Source: an uncultured SAR116 cluster alpha proteobacterium (GTDB lineage: Bacteria > Pseudomonadota > Alphaproteobacteria > Puniceispirillales > Puniceispirillaceae). Taken from it: a stretch of 64,000 nt of DNA. Within the stretch, counting starts at the first letter, position 1. Each line of letters starts with the position of its first letter. Below are positions 43,073-53,048 of this stretch, piece after piece. The DNA is taken from positions 1 through 64,000 of the forward strand of contig CACJUX010000002.1 of NCBI GenBank assembly GCA_902596655.1. Direction: 5' to 3'. Made by a program: the position numbers and the translations under genes. The notes beneath the pieces were generated by a model. That model ran no database searches and was not told where the DNA came from. It saw only the letters and a list, made by a program, of their open reading frames with translations.

Positions 43073-45544
43073 ATGAGCATTCCCACAAAGGCGCGCGCTG
43101 TAATCATTGGTGGTGGTGTGATTGGTTGTTCGATCGCCTATCACCTCGGAAAACTTGGCTGGAAGGATGTTTTGTTGCTTGAGCGCAAACAACTTACCTG
43201 TGGAACGACATGGCATGCTGCCGGCCTGATTGCGCAACTTCGGGCAACGCAGAATATGACGCGGCTGGCGAAGTATTCACAGGAGCTGTATTTTGGTCTG
43301 GAAGCGGAAACCGGTGTTGCCACCGGTTTCAAGCGAAACGGATCAATTACGTTGGCACTGACTGATGAGCGTATGGAGGAACTAAGCCGGTCAGCGGCTA
43401 TGGCCCGCGCTTTTGGAGTCGAAATTGATGAAATCGGCTCTTCAGAGATCATTGACCGTTATCCACATCTGAATGTTGAGGATGCCGTTGGTGGCGTATG
43501 GCTGCCACAGGATGGTCAGGCTGATCCGGTCAATATCACGCAGGCGCTTGCCACGGGGGCCCGCAATTACGGGGTCAGCATCATTCAGGGTGTAAAAGTC
43601 ACTGGTATTCACCAGCGTGATGGCCGTGTAAGTGGCGTTATAACAGATCAAGGGCCGATTGAGGCGGATTATGTGGTCAACGCAGGTGGTATGTGGGCGC
43701 GTGAAATTGGTGCAATGGCAGGCGTTGCGGTGCCGCTTCATGCCTGTGAGCATTTTTACATTGTCACTGAGGGCATTGCCGATCTGACAAAGAATCTACC
43801 TGTGCTGCGCGTGCCCGATGAATGCGCTTATTACAAGGAGGATGCTGGCAAAATTCTGCTTGGTGCCTTTGAGCCAAATTCCAAGCCTTGGGGCATGGAT
43901 GGCATTCCCGATGATTTCGAGTTTGATTCACTGCCTGAGGATTTTGATCATTTCGAACCGATACTTGAACGCGCGGTGGAGCGGATGCCGGTTCTTGCTG
44001 ACGTAGGGATCCAGACCTTTTTCAATGGGCCGGAGAGCTTTACGCCTGATGACCGGTATATTCTTGGTGAAGCACCCGAATTGATGAATTTCTTTATTGC
44101 TGCAGGGTTTAACTCGGTTGGCATCCAATCGGCTGGTGGCGCCGGCATGGTCCTTGCTGAATGGATGGAAACTGGAAATGCACCCATGGATCTGTGGGAT
44201 GTTGACATACGCCGCATGCAGCCGTTCCAGGCGAACCAGCGCTATCTTGAGACTCGCGTCTCTGAAACGCTTGGCCTGCTATATGCCGATCATTTCCCCT
44301 ATCGTCAGGTTGAAACGGCACGAGATGTGCGGCAATCCCCCGTGCATGATCGGCTAAAGGCGGCGGGCGCCTGTTTCGGCGAGGTCAGTGGGTGGGAGCG
44401 CGCCAACTGGTTCCTGCCGCAAGCGGAGCAGAAGAGGGGACTACAACCCCGTTACGAATATAGCTGGAAGCGGCAGAACTGGTTTGATTATAGCGCTAAG
44501 GAACATCTGGCTGTACGTGAGCGTGTGGGCATGTTCGATATGTCGAGCTTTGGTAAAATCCGTGTCGTAGGCCGCGATGCCGAGGCCGTACTGCAGCGGA
44601 TCGCGGCAAATGATGTCGCCGTTGAACCTGGCAAAATCGTCTATACCCAATTCCTCAATGAGGATGGCAGAATTGAGGCTGACGTCACTGTAAGCCGGCT
44701 GTCGTCAGACGAGTTTCTGGTGATAACGCCTGCGGCAACTGTGCGGCGTGACCTGCATTGGATCACCGGGCACATCCCTGATGATGCACATGCCTTTGCC
44801 ATGGATGTTACCGCGGGTGAGGCTGTTTTTGTTGTCATGGGGCCACAGGCACGAGACTTTCTGTCTCCCCTTACACCGCAAAGCCTGACGAATGAGGCCT
44901 TCCCTTTCGGGACCATGCAGACCATTGAAATTGGACATGCGCTGGCTCGGGCGCACCGGGTGACGTATGTTGGTGAACTTGGCTGGGAACTCTATGTGTC
45001 AGCTGATATGGCAAATCATGTTTTTGACACGATCGTGTCGCGTGCTGAGGATCATCCGCTTCAGTTTTGTGGCCTCCACGCTCTAGATAGCTGCAGGATT
45101 GAAAAGGCATTCCGGCATTTCGGCCATGATATTTCAAATGAAGATCATGTTCTCGAGGCTGGGCTTGGCTTTGCAGTAAAGGAAACAAAACCGGAGGGAC
45201 GTTTCGGCCCGATGATCGGGTGTGATGCGGTGAAAGCGAAACGCAATGACGGGCTATCGCAACGTTTGATGCAATTTCGTCTGAAAGACCCTGATCCGCT
45301 TCTCTATCACAATGAGGCTATTTTGCGTGATGGTGAGCTTGTTGGCTATCTGACAAGCGGCAATTATGGTCATCATCTTGCTGGTGCCATTGGCCTTGGC
45401 TATGTCAAGTGCGGGGTGGCTGGCGAGAGCGCGCAGGATCAGTTGAAATCCACTTACTCGATTGATATTGCAGGTAAAATTATTGAGGCTGAGGTTAGCC
45501 TCAAGCCCATGTACGACCCCAGGGCCGTACAGGTGCGGCTTTAG
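43073..45544 (+). CDS. FAD-dependent dimethylglycine/sarcosine dehydrogenase-like protein with GcvT domain (paralogue 2)
   Basis: This 823-residue protein has the same architecture as its neighbour: AVIIGGGVIGCSIAYHLGKLGW, CGTTWHAAGLIAQLRAT with the covalent-FAD histidine, HACEHFYIVTEGI, and a GcvT part with VTYVGELGWELYV, HALDSCRIEKAFRHFGHDI and the end VSLKPMYDPRAVQVRL. It is closer in wording to classic DMGDH (TTWHAAGL, IVTEGI) than paralogue 1. ATG 43073 has no strong ribosome site, consistent with coupling to the gene 4 bp upstream. Confidence 0.9.
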   Translation: MSIPTKARAVIIGGGVIGCSIAYHLGKLGWKDVLLLERKQLTCGTTWHAAGLIAQLRATQNMTRLAKYSQELYFGLEAETGVATGFKRNGSITLALTDERMEELSRSAAMARAFGVEIDEIGSSEIIDRYPHLNVEDAVGGVWLPQDGQADPVNITQALATGARNYGVSIIQGVKVTGIHQRDGRVSGVITDQGPIEADYVVNAGGMWAREIGAMAGVAVPLHACEHFYIVTEGIADLTKNLPVLRVPDECAYYKEDAGKILLGAFEPNSKPWGMDGIPDDFEFDSLPEDFDHFEPILERAVERMPVLADVGIQTFFNGPESFTPDDRYILGEAPELMNFFIAAGFNSVGIQSAGGAGMVLAEWMETGNAPMDLWDVDIRRMQPFQANQRYLETRVSETLGLLYADHFPYRQVETARDVRQSPVHDRLKAAGACFGEVSGWERANWFLPQAEQKRGLQPRYEYSWKRQNWFDYSAKEHLAVRERVGMFDMSSFGKIRVVGRDAEAVLQRIAANDVAVEPGKIVYTQFLNEDGRIEADVTVSRLSSDEFLVITPAATVRRDLHWITGHIPDDAHAFAMDVTAGEAVFVVMGPQARDFLSPLTPQSLTNEAFPFGTMQTIEIGHALARAHRVTYVGELGWELYVSADMANHVFDTIVSRAEDHPLQFCGLHALDSCRIEKAFRHFGHDISNEDHVLEAGLGFAVKETKPEGRFGPMIGCDAVKAKRNDGLSQRLMQFRLKDPDPLLYHNEAILRDGELVGYLTSGNYGHHLAGAIGLGYVKCGVAGESAQDQLKSTYSIDIAGKIIEAEVSLKPMYDPRAVQVRL

Positions 45545-45559
45545 CATACGGAGGTCAAA

Positions 45560-47116
45560 ATGACCATTTGGCAAAGTAGAAACATTCCCCAATCAAACCG
45601 CCGTAGTGGTGGGCGTGAAGCCAGGCGAACAATCCGCACAGCTCCTTTGGCTGAAAAATTGCGTCCAGTTAGAGCTGGCATGACTGGCGGCACATTTCGC
45701 CCTCTTGATAACGCTGGGGTGGATGCCATTGAGGATGCCGTCTTTCAGATTCTTGAAGAGATTGGTCTCAGCCAGGCACCAGAAAGTGCTGTTGCCTATA
45801 TGACAGATGTCGGGGCGATTGCTGGCGATGATGGGCGAATCAGGTTCCCCCGTCCGGTTGTTCGCAAGTTGCTGGCCATTGCGGCGCGAAACATTACGCT
45901 GAACGCACAGAACCCCAAACATGATCTGTTTCTGTCTGGATCGCGTGTTCATTTTGGCACTGCCGGTGCTGCTGTGCATGTTGTGGATGTGCAGAATAAT
46001 GCCTACCGCGAGTCACATCTTGCCGATATCTATGATGCGGCCCGGATCGTGGAAAATATGGACAATATACATTTTTTCCAGCGTCCCATGGTGGCGCGCG
46101 ATATCGAGGATCCGGCGGCACTTGATCTCAACACGCTCTATGCTGCTCTCAAGGGTACCACAAAACATGTGGGGGTCAGTTTCACAGAATCCCACTTCAT
46201 GGCTCCCTGCATTTCGATGCTGCATGACATCGCTGGCGGCGAGGAAAAATGGCGTGAGCGGCCCTTTGTATCGAACAGCAATTGTTTTGTTGTCCCGCCT
46301 TTACGTTTTGCCACTGAATCTTGCCTTGTCATGGAAGAAGCGGTAAAGGCGGGCATGCCAGTTCTGCTATTGTCTGCTGGCCAGGCTGGCGCCACTGCTC
46401 CTGCTAGCATTGCCGGCGCCGTTGCACAGGCTCTTTCAGAGGTTGTGGCAGGCCTGATCTATGTCAATGCAATGGTCCCGGGACATCCCTGCATTGTAGG
46501 TACCTGGCCATTTGTTTCTGACCTGCGAACCGGTGCCATGTCCGGTGGTTCAGGTGAACAGGGGTTGCTTACCGCAGCCTGCGCTCAGATGTTGCGTCAT
46601 TTTGATTTGCCGGGCGGCGCTGCATCGGGGATGGCTGACTCAAAGATGCCGGATGCGCAGTCAGGCTATGAAAAAGGAAGCACGGCTGTCCTGGCAGGAC
46701 TAGCCGGTCTCAATATGGTCTATGAGGCCGCTGGCATGCATGCCTCGCTTCTCGGTTTCTGTCTGGAGAGCCTGATTATCGACAATGATATGCTGGGTCA
46801 ATGCATGCGCTGTGTCAGGGGCGTTGAGGTGAATGAACAGACGCTTGGGATTGACGTCATGAAGGATGTCTGCATGGGTGGCCCGGGTCATTACCTCGGC
46901 CATGATCAGACGATTAGTCTGATGCAAACCGAATATGTCTATCCAGCGTTAGGCGACAGATCCAGTCCAAAGGAATGGGAAGAGCTGGGCAAGCCAATTC
47001 TGGTCGAGGAGGCAACCAAGCGAAAAGAGCAAATTCTTTCAGAATTTCATCCCAAGCACATTTCGGTTGATCTCGACCAGACATTGCGCAGCCGTTACGA
47101 CATTAGGCTTGGCTGA
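45560..47116 (+). CDS. MttB (trimethylamine methyltransferase) family protein, non-pyrrolysine type
   Basis: The 518-residue protein has the MttB-family TIM-barrel pattern: GGTFRPLDNAGVDAIEDAVFQILEE... near residues 43-70, KHVGVSFTESHF near 200, SAGQAGATAPASIAGAVAQALSE near 270-292, and YEKGSTAVLAGLAG near 373. There is no internal amber codon, so it belongs to the non-Pyl members such as glycine betaine methyltransferase (MtgB). Those pass a methyl to a corrinoid protein, but no corrinoid-protein or RamA-type gene is in the window. The clear GGAGGT site precedes the ATG. Its place between dimethylglycine-type dehydrogenases and a sulfatase suggests a quaternary-amine (betaine-like) substrate. 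Confidence 0.85.
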   Translation: MTIWQSRNIPQSNRRSGGREARRTIRTAPLAEKLRPVRAGMTGGTFRPLDNAGVDAIEDAVFQILEEIGLSQAPESAVAYMTDVGAIAGDDGRIRFPRPVVRKLLAIAARNITLNAQNPKHDLFLSGSRVHFGTAGAAVHVVDVQNNAYRESHLADIYDAARIVENMDNIHFFQRPMVARDIEDPAALDLNTLYAALKGTTKHVGVSFTESHFMAPCISMLHDIAGGEEKWRERPFVSNSNCFVVPPLRFATESCLVMEEAVKAGMPVLLLSAGQAGATAPASIAGAVAQALSEVVAGLIYVNAMVPGHPCIVGTWPFVSDLRTGAMSGGSGEQGLLTAACAQMLRHFDLPGGAASGMADSKMPDAQSGYEKGSTAVLAGLAGLNMVYEAAGMHASLLGFCLESLIIDNDMLGQCMRCVRGVEVNEQTLGIDVMKDVCMGGPGHYLGHDQTISLMQTEYVYPALGDRSSPKEWEELGKPILVEEATKRKEQILSEFHPKHISVDLDQTLRSRYDIRLG

Positions 47117-47182
47117 AACACGCCCTGCCACTAGGCTGGTATAGGATCTGTGAAACCAGCAAGACCTGATTGACAGGAGACA

Positions 47183-48829
47183 GTGGAATTGAGTGAGACC
47201 GTTCGCAATGTGCTGTGGATCATGGCAGACCAGCTGCGGTTTGACTATCTGTCCTGCTCCGGCCACCCACATCTACATACCCCCAACATTGATGCGCTTG
47301 CAGCACGGGGTGTGTATTTTGACCAGGCCTACGTCCAGTCGCCGGTATGTGGGTCATCTCGGATGAGCTATTACACCGGCCGTTATTGCCGCTCAACTGG
47401 TGCTGTCTGGAATAATGTCCCGTTGCGCGTTGATGAATTGACGCTTGGTGATTATCTGGGTGAGCTTGGCATGCGAACGGTCCTTGTTGGCAAGACGCAT
47501 ATGCAGCCACATAGGGAGGCGATGGGCCGGCTTGGCATTGATGTTGGCTCGCGCATCGGTGTACATGTCTCGCAATGTGGGTTCGAGCCCTATGAGCGTG
47601 ACGACGGTCTCAATCCCCATGAAAAGCCATCCACACGTGACCTTGCCTACAATAAATACATGGCTGCCAAGGGCTATGATGGTGAAAATCCATGGCATGA
47701 CTGGGCCAACGCCGCGGAGGATAATACTGGAAACATCCTCTCCGGCTGGCTTTTGAGACACTCTGACAAGCCTGCACGCGCCGCAGATGAGGACAGCGAA
47801 ACACCCTATATGACAAGACGTGCGATGCAGTTCATTGATGAGGCCGAGACTGCAAATCAACGCTGGTGTTGCCATCTGTCCTTCATCAAACCGCATTGGC
47901 CATACATCGTCCCGGCGCCCTATCATGCGATGTATGACGATAAACACCTGCTGCCGGTAATGCGCCATGACATTGAGCGCCAAAACCCCCATCCGGTCTA
48001 TGAGGCATTCATGAACCAGCGTGCATCACAGGTGTTTTCACGTGATGGTGTGCGCGACCATGTCCTGCCAACCTATATGGGCTTGATCAAACAGATTGAT
48101 GATCAAATAGGTCTTTTAATGGCCTTTCTTGAGGCCAAGGGATTGCTGGATAATACGATGATTGTTTTTTCCTCTGATCACGGTGATTATCTGGGTGATC
48201 ATTGGATGGGGGAAAAGGATATGTTCCACCAGCAATCGGTCAAGGTACCGTTGATCGTCTATGATCCACGTGGCAGTGCCGATGTCTCACGAGGCGCAGT
48301 TAATGAACATCTCGTTGAGGGCATTGACCTGCTTCCAACCTTCGTTGAAGCGTGTGGAGGCAAAATCAGGGAGCATGTCGTTGAAGGGCGTTCACTGGCG
48401 CCATTGCTTGCTGGTGGGACGCCTGCAGGCTGGCGAGAGGCGGTTTTCAGCGAGTATGATTACGCCCATCAGCCGATGATCAGGGAGTTGGGAAAGAAAC
48501 CTGGTGAAACTGGCATGACCATGATCTTTGATGGGCGGTTAAAGCTGGTTCAAATTGATGGATACCGGCCAATTCTGTTCGATCTGGCGGAAGACCCGGA
48601 AGAGTTTTTTGATCGCGGGGGTGATCCAGCCTACGTCAGTGAAATTCAGCGTTTGCAAAAAATGCTACTCGACTGGGCCTTGTCCCGAAAGCATCGCGTT
48701 ACCAAATCGAACAGGGCGATAGAAGACTACAACGAAAGACACCTCCAACTGAAAGCCGGCATCTATATCGGTTATTGGGATGAGGAGGAAGTGCAGTTGG
48801 CGAGGCGAGAAGCTGGGTTGCTGGATTAA
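47183..48829 (+). CDS. sulfatase-fold hydrolase (sulfatase / phosphonate monoester hydrolase superfamily)
   Basis: The 548-residue protein starts at GTG 47183 (AGGAGA site). The fold is clear: VLWIMADQLRFDYLSCSGHPHL (metal-binding DQ), SPVCGSSRMSYYTGRY (formylglycine segment, about 56-68), VLVGKTHMQPHR (VGKxH), IKPHWPY and FSSDHGDYLGDHWMGEKD (second metal DH). The conserved C-x-P/A-x-R is C-G-S-S-R here, so Cys and Arg are kept but the P/A is Ser. No signal peptide is seen, so it is cytoplasmic. Context (MttB family, dimethylglycine dehydrogenases) suggests cleaving an ester from a methylated amine such as choline-O-sulfate, but the wording is not BetC-like. Confidence 0.83.
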   Translation: MELSETVRNVLWIMADQLRFDYLSCSGHPHLHTPNIDALAARGVYFDQAYVQSPVCGSSRMSYYTGRYCRSTGAVWNNVPLRVDELTLGDYLGELGMRTVLVGKTHMQPHREAMGRLGIDVGSRIGVHVSQCGFEPYERDDGLNPHEKPSTRDLAYNKYMAAKGYDGENPWHDWANAAEDNTGNILSGWLLRHSDKPARAADEDSETPYMTRRAMQFIDEAETANQRWCCHLSFIKPHWPYIVPAPYHAMYDDKHLLPVMRHDIERQNPHPVYEAFMNQRASQVFSRDGVRDHVLPTYMGLIKQIDDQIGLLMAFLEAKGLLDNTMIVFSSDHGDYLGDHWMGEKDMFHQQSVKVPLIVYDPRGSADVSRGAVNEHLVEGIDLLPTFVEACGGKIREHVVEGRSLAPLLAGGTPAGWREAVFSEYDYAHQPMIRELGKKPGETGMTMIFDGRLKLVQIDGYRPILFDLAEDPEEFFDRGGDPAYVSEIQRLQKMLLDWALSRKHRVTKSNRAIEDYNERHLQLKAGIYIGYWDEEEVQLARREAGLLD

Positions 48830-48854
48830 CGTGACGTAGCGAAGGATGGTTGGA

Positions 48855-50630
48855 ATGTATCAGGCACCTGTTGAGGATATGAAGTTTACCCTACGCCATC
48901 TCGTGGGGCTTGACCAAGTCGCAGCAATCCCTGGAATGGACATGGTTTCGGAGGATCTAGTTGATGCTGTGCTGGAAGAAGCTGGCAAGCTGGCGGGAGA
49001 TGTTCTTGCGCCACTCAATCACGCTGGGGACATGGCTGGGTCGCACCGCAACGATGATGGCACCGTCACTGTGCCAGACGGATTTGTCCATGCCTGGAAA
49101 GCGATGGCTGAGGGTGGCTGGATTGGGCTTAACGCCTCGCCTGACTACGGTGGCCAGGGTCTGCCTCAATGTGTCAGCGCGGCTGTCAATGAAATGTGGC
49201 ACGCGTCCAATATGGGGTTCGCGCTGTGTCAGCTTTTGACCCAGGGTGCCATCCATGCCCTCGAGGTGGTGGGTAATGAGGAGCAGAAGGCAACCTATCT
49301 ACCGAAGCTGAACAGTGGTGAATGGACAGGCACCATGAATTTGACGGAACCCCAGGCTGGCACTGATTTGGCGGCACTGCGCACCATGGCCACCCCTGAG
49401 AGAGGTCATTACCGCATCAAGGGCCAGAAAATATATATTACCTACGGTGACCATGATATGAGCGAGAATATTGTTCATCTGGTGCTTGCACGGACCCCTG
49501 ATGCCCCGGCTGGGGTGAAGGGCATTTCACTGTTTATTGTTCCAAAATATCTGGTCAATGCGGATGGTAGTCGGGGCGAACGCAATGATGTGCAATGTCT
49601 CTCTATCGAGAAGAAACTGGGAATTAAATCCTCACCAACCGCCGTTTTGCAATATGGCCAGAATGATGGTGCCATAGGGTATCTGCTGGGAGAGGAACAA
49701 AAGGGTCTAGACTGTATGTTCCTGATGATGAACAGCGCTCGGTATGATGTTGGTCTGCAGGGGCTGGCCATTTCGGATCGTGCCTATCAGCATGCGCTTG
49801 CCTATGCCCGCGACCGGGTTCAGGGAACGCCACTACAGGGTGAGAAGGGCCAACCGATTCTGAATCATCCGGATGTGCTGCGGTTGATGACGACAATGAA
49901 GGCCGAAATTGAGGCAATGCGTGCATTGCTGCTTGTTGGTGGTGGCGCGCTTGATCTAGCGCATGGTGGTGCTGCAGATGATGATGGTTTCTGGCAGGAG
50001 CGCGCAAATCTACTGATCCCCATTATAAAGGGCTGGATGACCGAGCGTTCGCTTGTTTTGACTTCTGATGCGGTGCAGGTGCATGGTGGCATGGGCTTTA
50101 TCGAGGAAACTGGCGCCGCCCAACATTATCGTGATGCGCGCATTCTGCCAATTTATGAGGGTACGACAGCAATCCAGGCAAATGATTTGGTCTTTCGCAA
50201 GACATTACGTGACAACGGCAAGGCGGTTCGCAAGCTTTTGACCGAAATCCGCACAGATATGGATGATGTTGCCTCTGCCGATGAGAATTTGGCGACAGTT
50301 GCAACAGCAATGAACGAGGCAACAAAAACCGCGGAAGCCGCGCTTGATGCTCTACTTGCGCGGGCGAATTCACCACGTGATGCAGCGTCCGTCGGGGTTG
50401 ATTTCATCATGCTGCTCGGCTATCTGACTGGTGGTTGGCAAATGGCGCGGGCTGGTGCCGCAGCGAGCAGGGCACTAGCTAGTGGTGAAGGGTCGTCCGA
50501 CTTCATGCGTGCCAAACAGGCGACAACAAAAGCTTATGTGGCCTATTGCCTTCCCGAGGTTGACAAGCTGGCAGCGAAAATGCGGAAAGGTCCGGACGCG
50601 CTGGCGACAATGAACCCTGACTGGCTCTAG
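48855..50630 (+). CDS. acyl-CoA dehydrogenase (DmdC-like, long form)
   Basis: The 591-residue protein starts at ATG 48855 (GAAGG nine bases upstream; ATG 48846 is the alternative). MYQAPVEDMKF at the start, GGQGLPQCVSAAVNEMW, TGTMNLTEPQAGTDLAALRT, and the catalytic Glu in PIYEGTTAIQANDL identify the long acyl-CoA dehydrogenase group. This group includes 3-methylmercaptopropionyl-CoA dehydrogenase DmdC. It follows the sulfatase gene by 25 bp, so it is the last gene of the co-directional operon from 40579, and converges on the fadN-like gene. DmdA, DmdB and DmdD are not in the window, so a DMSP role is inference. Confidence 0.82.
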   Translation: MYQAPVEDMKFTLRHLVGLDQVAAIPGMDMVSEDLVDAVLEEAGKLAGDVLAPLNHAGDMAGSHRNDDGTVTVPDGFVHAWKAMAEGGWIGLNASPDYGGQGLPQCVSAAVNEMWHASNMGFALCQLLTQGAIHALEVVGNEEQKATYLPKLNSGEWTGTMNLTEPQAGTDLAALRTMATPERGHYRIKGQKIYITYGDHDMSENIVHLVLARTPDAPAGVKGISLFIVPKYLVNADGSRGERNDVQCLSIEKKLGIKSSPTAVLQYGQNDGAIGYLLGEEQKGLDCMFLMMNSARYDVGLQGLAISDRAYQHALAYARDRVQGTPLQGEKGQPILNHPDVLRLMTTMKAEIEAMRALLLVGGGALDLAHGGAADDDGFWQERANLLIPIIKGWMTERSLVLTSDAVQVHGGMGFIEETGAAQHYRDARILPIYEGTTAIQANDLVFRKTLRDNGKAVRKLLTEIRTDMDDVASADENLATVATAMNEATKTAEAALDALLARANSPRDAASVGVDFIMLLGYLTGGWQMARAGAAASRALASGEGSSDFMRAKQATTKAYVAYCLPEVDKLAAKMRKGPDALATMNPDWL

Positions 50631-50666
50631 ACAGCGCGTTTGCATGGTCAAGTCGGATTTGGTGGC

Positions 50667-53003
50667 CTAATTACGGACAGCAGCGCCGTAATCAAGCATC
50701 GAGCTGATCCGGGCATACGTTTCACGGGTTTGTGCCAATGAAATGAAGGCGCGTCGTTCACGGGCATAGAGTGCCTGCTCATCAACATTTTCTGGGTCGC
50801 CATTGGCGCGCAGCATTACCTCAGCGATTGTCATTGCCACAGTTCTATCATGTGGCATGAAATCACCTCGGTCGATCCCCTCAATCATGAATTTGTCCAT
50901 CTTTTCATACAATTTCCAGTCTGCTAATTTTGCAACTGGAGGATTTGGTGCAACATAGCCGTCCTGCATTTCTCCCACCAATTCAATTGCTCGGGTCAGC
51001 AACCTATCACGATTCATGATGGCTTCATCGTGTCCCTCGAGAAAATATTGAAGGCGTGCAGAGAGCTGTGGCGATGAACCAGTCAGTCCATATCCAAGAT
51101 TCATCCAAGTTTGCCACGCTGCTTCTTTCCACGATCTTTTTACTTTTTGCCAACGCAAAAAAGTTTCTTTAATACCGCCACCGCCGGGAACAACCCCGAC
51201 ACCGGCTTCGACTAGACCCATCACTGAATTTGTGTGGACCACTAACTTGTCACAATGCGCCAGCACCTCGTATCCACCTCCAGCTGCAAGGCCTGAGGGA
51301 GCTCCAATGACTGGAACGGGCGTATATTTTAACGCGCAAACTGCTCTCTGAAAACGCGACAAGAAATGGTCAATACCATCCCAATCACTAGCTTCGATGA
51401 ATTTACGGAATGCGTTTAAGTCAACCCCAGCAGAGAAATGCTGGGCGTCATTGTGGATGATTATTCCACTCCCATGGTCTTTTGCCGCCGCTGCAACAAT
51501 TTCCATTGAACCATCTGTGAGTGCGTTTGCCTTTGAGTGAAATTCAATTAGGCGTAAATCGTTTACCCCCTGAGCGAAGCCATCGAGAACAAAAAGACTT
51601 GCATCATTATTTTCTATTATTGGCCTTAGCGATTTCCGTTTTAAATGAAACCGAATCACACCTTTTGGGAGGTTGATAGGACTGTATGTATTGTCGGCTT
51701 GTCGCACCGTTAAACTACTGCCTGATAGAGCATAAAAGGGCTGATCATTTTCCAAAACAGGTGGGATTGGAATGTCTAAACTCCTCAAAAGATCGACGAG
51801 TCTTTTCTGTCCTATAGCATCGATTAATTCGAAGGGTCCACGTTGCCAGTTGAACCCAAGTTTCATAGCGTCGTCGATGTCTTGAGGTGTTGTTGTAACG
51901 TCTGGGATCAGGTTAGCTGCGTAGGCGAGCACACGTGCGAGAACCCGACAGCTGAATTTAGAACAAGCGTCATTTCCAGTCAGAATCGCATCTAATGGTT
52001 CCCTTCTCTTTGCAGTTGCTTCTGCGGCGTTTGCGGCGACTTTGGGCAGGCTCGTGGACGCAATACGATAATTTGCGAGTGCTTCACCCACGCCTGTCAA
52101 TGGGCGGGCCATGCGCAAACCATTAGAGTCGGTCAGATAAAATCCACCCTTTCCCTTATCGCCGGTGTAACCCTCCAAAATCATTTTGGTTATCATGTCA
52201 TTTTCAATGCCGACGGTATGGAAGGCATCACCTTCCGGTAAAATTGAACGAAGGGAAGCGACCACATCAACCATTAAATCAAGGCCAATCAAATCATAGA
52301 GACCAAAAACCCCAGTCTTGGGAATGCCCATAGGGCGCCCCATTAGGGCGTCGGCTTCCTCGATTGTCAGACCACATTTAAATGCTTCATCAATGCCGAC
52401 CTGAAGGGCAAACACGCCCACACGGTTTCCAAGAAACCCCGGCGTATCAGCACATCTGACAACACCTTTACCGAGCACATGATCATTGTAATCTGCAAGC
52501 TTATTAATCACCTCATTGCTTGTTTCTTGACCTTTAACTAATTCAAGAAGGCGCATATATCTCACCGGATTGAAATAATGTGTGATTGCAAAGCGCTGCT
52601 GAAAATCGATAGGCATATCCTCGACAAGGAGGCTGATTGGAATAGTCGATGTATTGGAACTGACAATGCAATCTGCGTGGATGGTTTCATAAAGACGTTT
52701 ATACAGCGCCTTCTTGATATCAAGGCGTTCGACGACAGCTTCTATGATCCAGTCGCATTCGGATAATTTGTGAAAATCATCATCAATTGTTCCCGATGTT
52801 ATCAGCGAAGTATTTTTTTTGTGCATGAGTTGCGGCGGATCTGAAACCATTAGCCTCTCAATCGCAATTTCGGCGGGGGATTGCTGCTCACTATCTCCGG
52901 CTGGAAGATCAAGCAGCAGGACATTGTTTCCCGCATTGGCAATTTGAGCTGCAATCCCACTTCCCATGGTGCCCGCACCAATAACGGCTATTTTTTTGAT
53001 CAA
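50667..53003 (-). CDS. 3-hydroxyacyl-CoA dehydrogenase / enoyl-CoA hydratase fusion (FadN type)
   Basis: In this 778-residue protein the NAD-binding dehydrogenase comes first: IKKIAVIGAGTMGSGIAAQIA at the start, SSNTSTIPISLL and the catalytic region ITHYFNPVRYMRLLELV, then a C-terminal HAD domain. The enoyl-CoA hydratase part follows in the second half, with GLAAGGGYEVLAHCDKLV and GLVEAGVGVVPGGGG. That HAD-before-ECH order is FadN-like, the reverse of FadB. It would catalyse the hydration and 3-hydroxy oxidation of beta-oxidation. It ends 36 bp from the acyl-CoA dehydrogenase stop on the other strand, and is the last gene of the metY-hydrolase-fadN operon. Confidence 0.85.
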   Translation of the reverse strand: MIKKIAVIGAGTMGSGIAAQIANAGNNVLLLDLPAGDSEQQSPAEIAIERLMVSDPPQLMHKKNTSLITSGTIDDDFHKLSECDWIIEAVVERLDIKKALYKRLYETIHADCIVSSNTSTIPISLLVEDMPIDFQQRFAITHYFNPVRYMRLLELVKGQETSNEVINKLADYNDHVLGKGVVRCADTPGFLGNRVGVFALQVGIDEAFKCGLTIEEADALMGRPMGIPKTGVFGLYDLIGLDLMVDVVASLRSILPEGDAFHTVGIENDMITKMILEGYTGDKGKGGFYLTDSNGLRMARPLTGVGEALANYRIASTSLPKVAANAAEATAKRREPLDAILTGNDACSKFSCRVLARVLAYAANLIPDVTTTPQDIDDAMKLGFNWQRGPFELIDAIGQKRLVDLLRSLDIPIPPVLENDQPFYALSGSSLTVRQADNTYSPINLPKGVIRFHLKRKSLRPIIENNDASLFVLDGFAQGVNDLRLIEFHSKANALTDGSMEIVAAAAKDHGSGIIIHNDAQHFSAGVDLNAFRKFIEASDWDGIDHFLSRFQRAVCALKYTPVPVIGAPSGLAAGGGYEVLAHCDKLVVHTNSVMGLVEAGVGVVPGGGGIKETFLRWQKVKRSWKEAAWQTWMNLGYGLTGSSPQLSARLQYFLEGHDEAIMNRDRLLTRAIELVGEMQDGYVAPNPPVAKLADWKLYEKMDKFMIEGIDRGDFMPHDRTVAMTIAEVMLRANGDPENVDEQALYARERRAFISLAQTRETYARISSMLDYGAAVRN

Positions 53004-53048
53004 CAGTATTCTCCATCGATTTGATAAAATGAAGTTATAATGGGGGAA

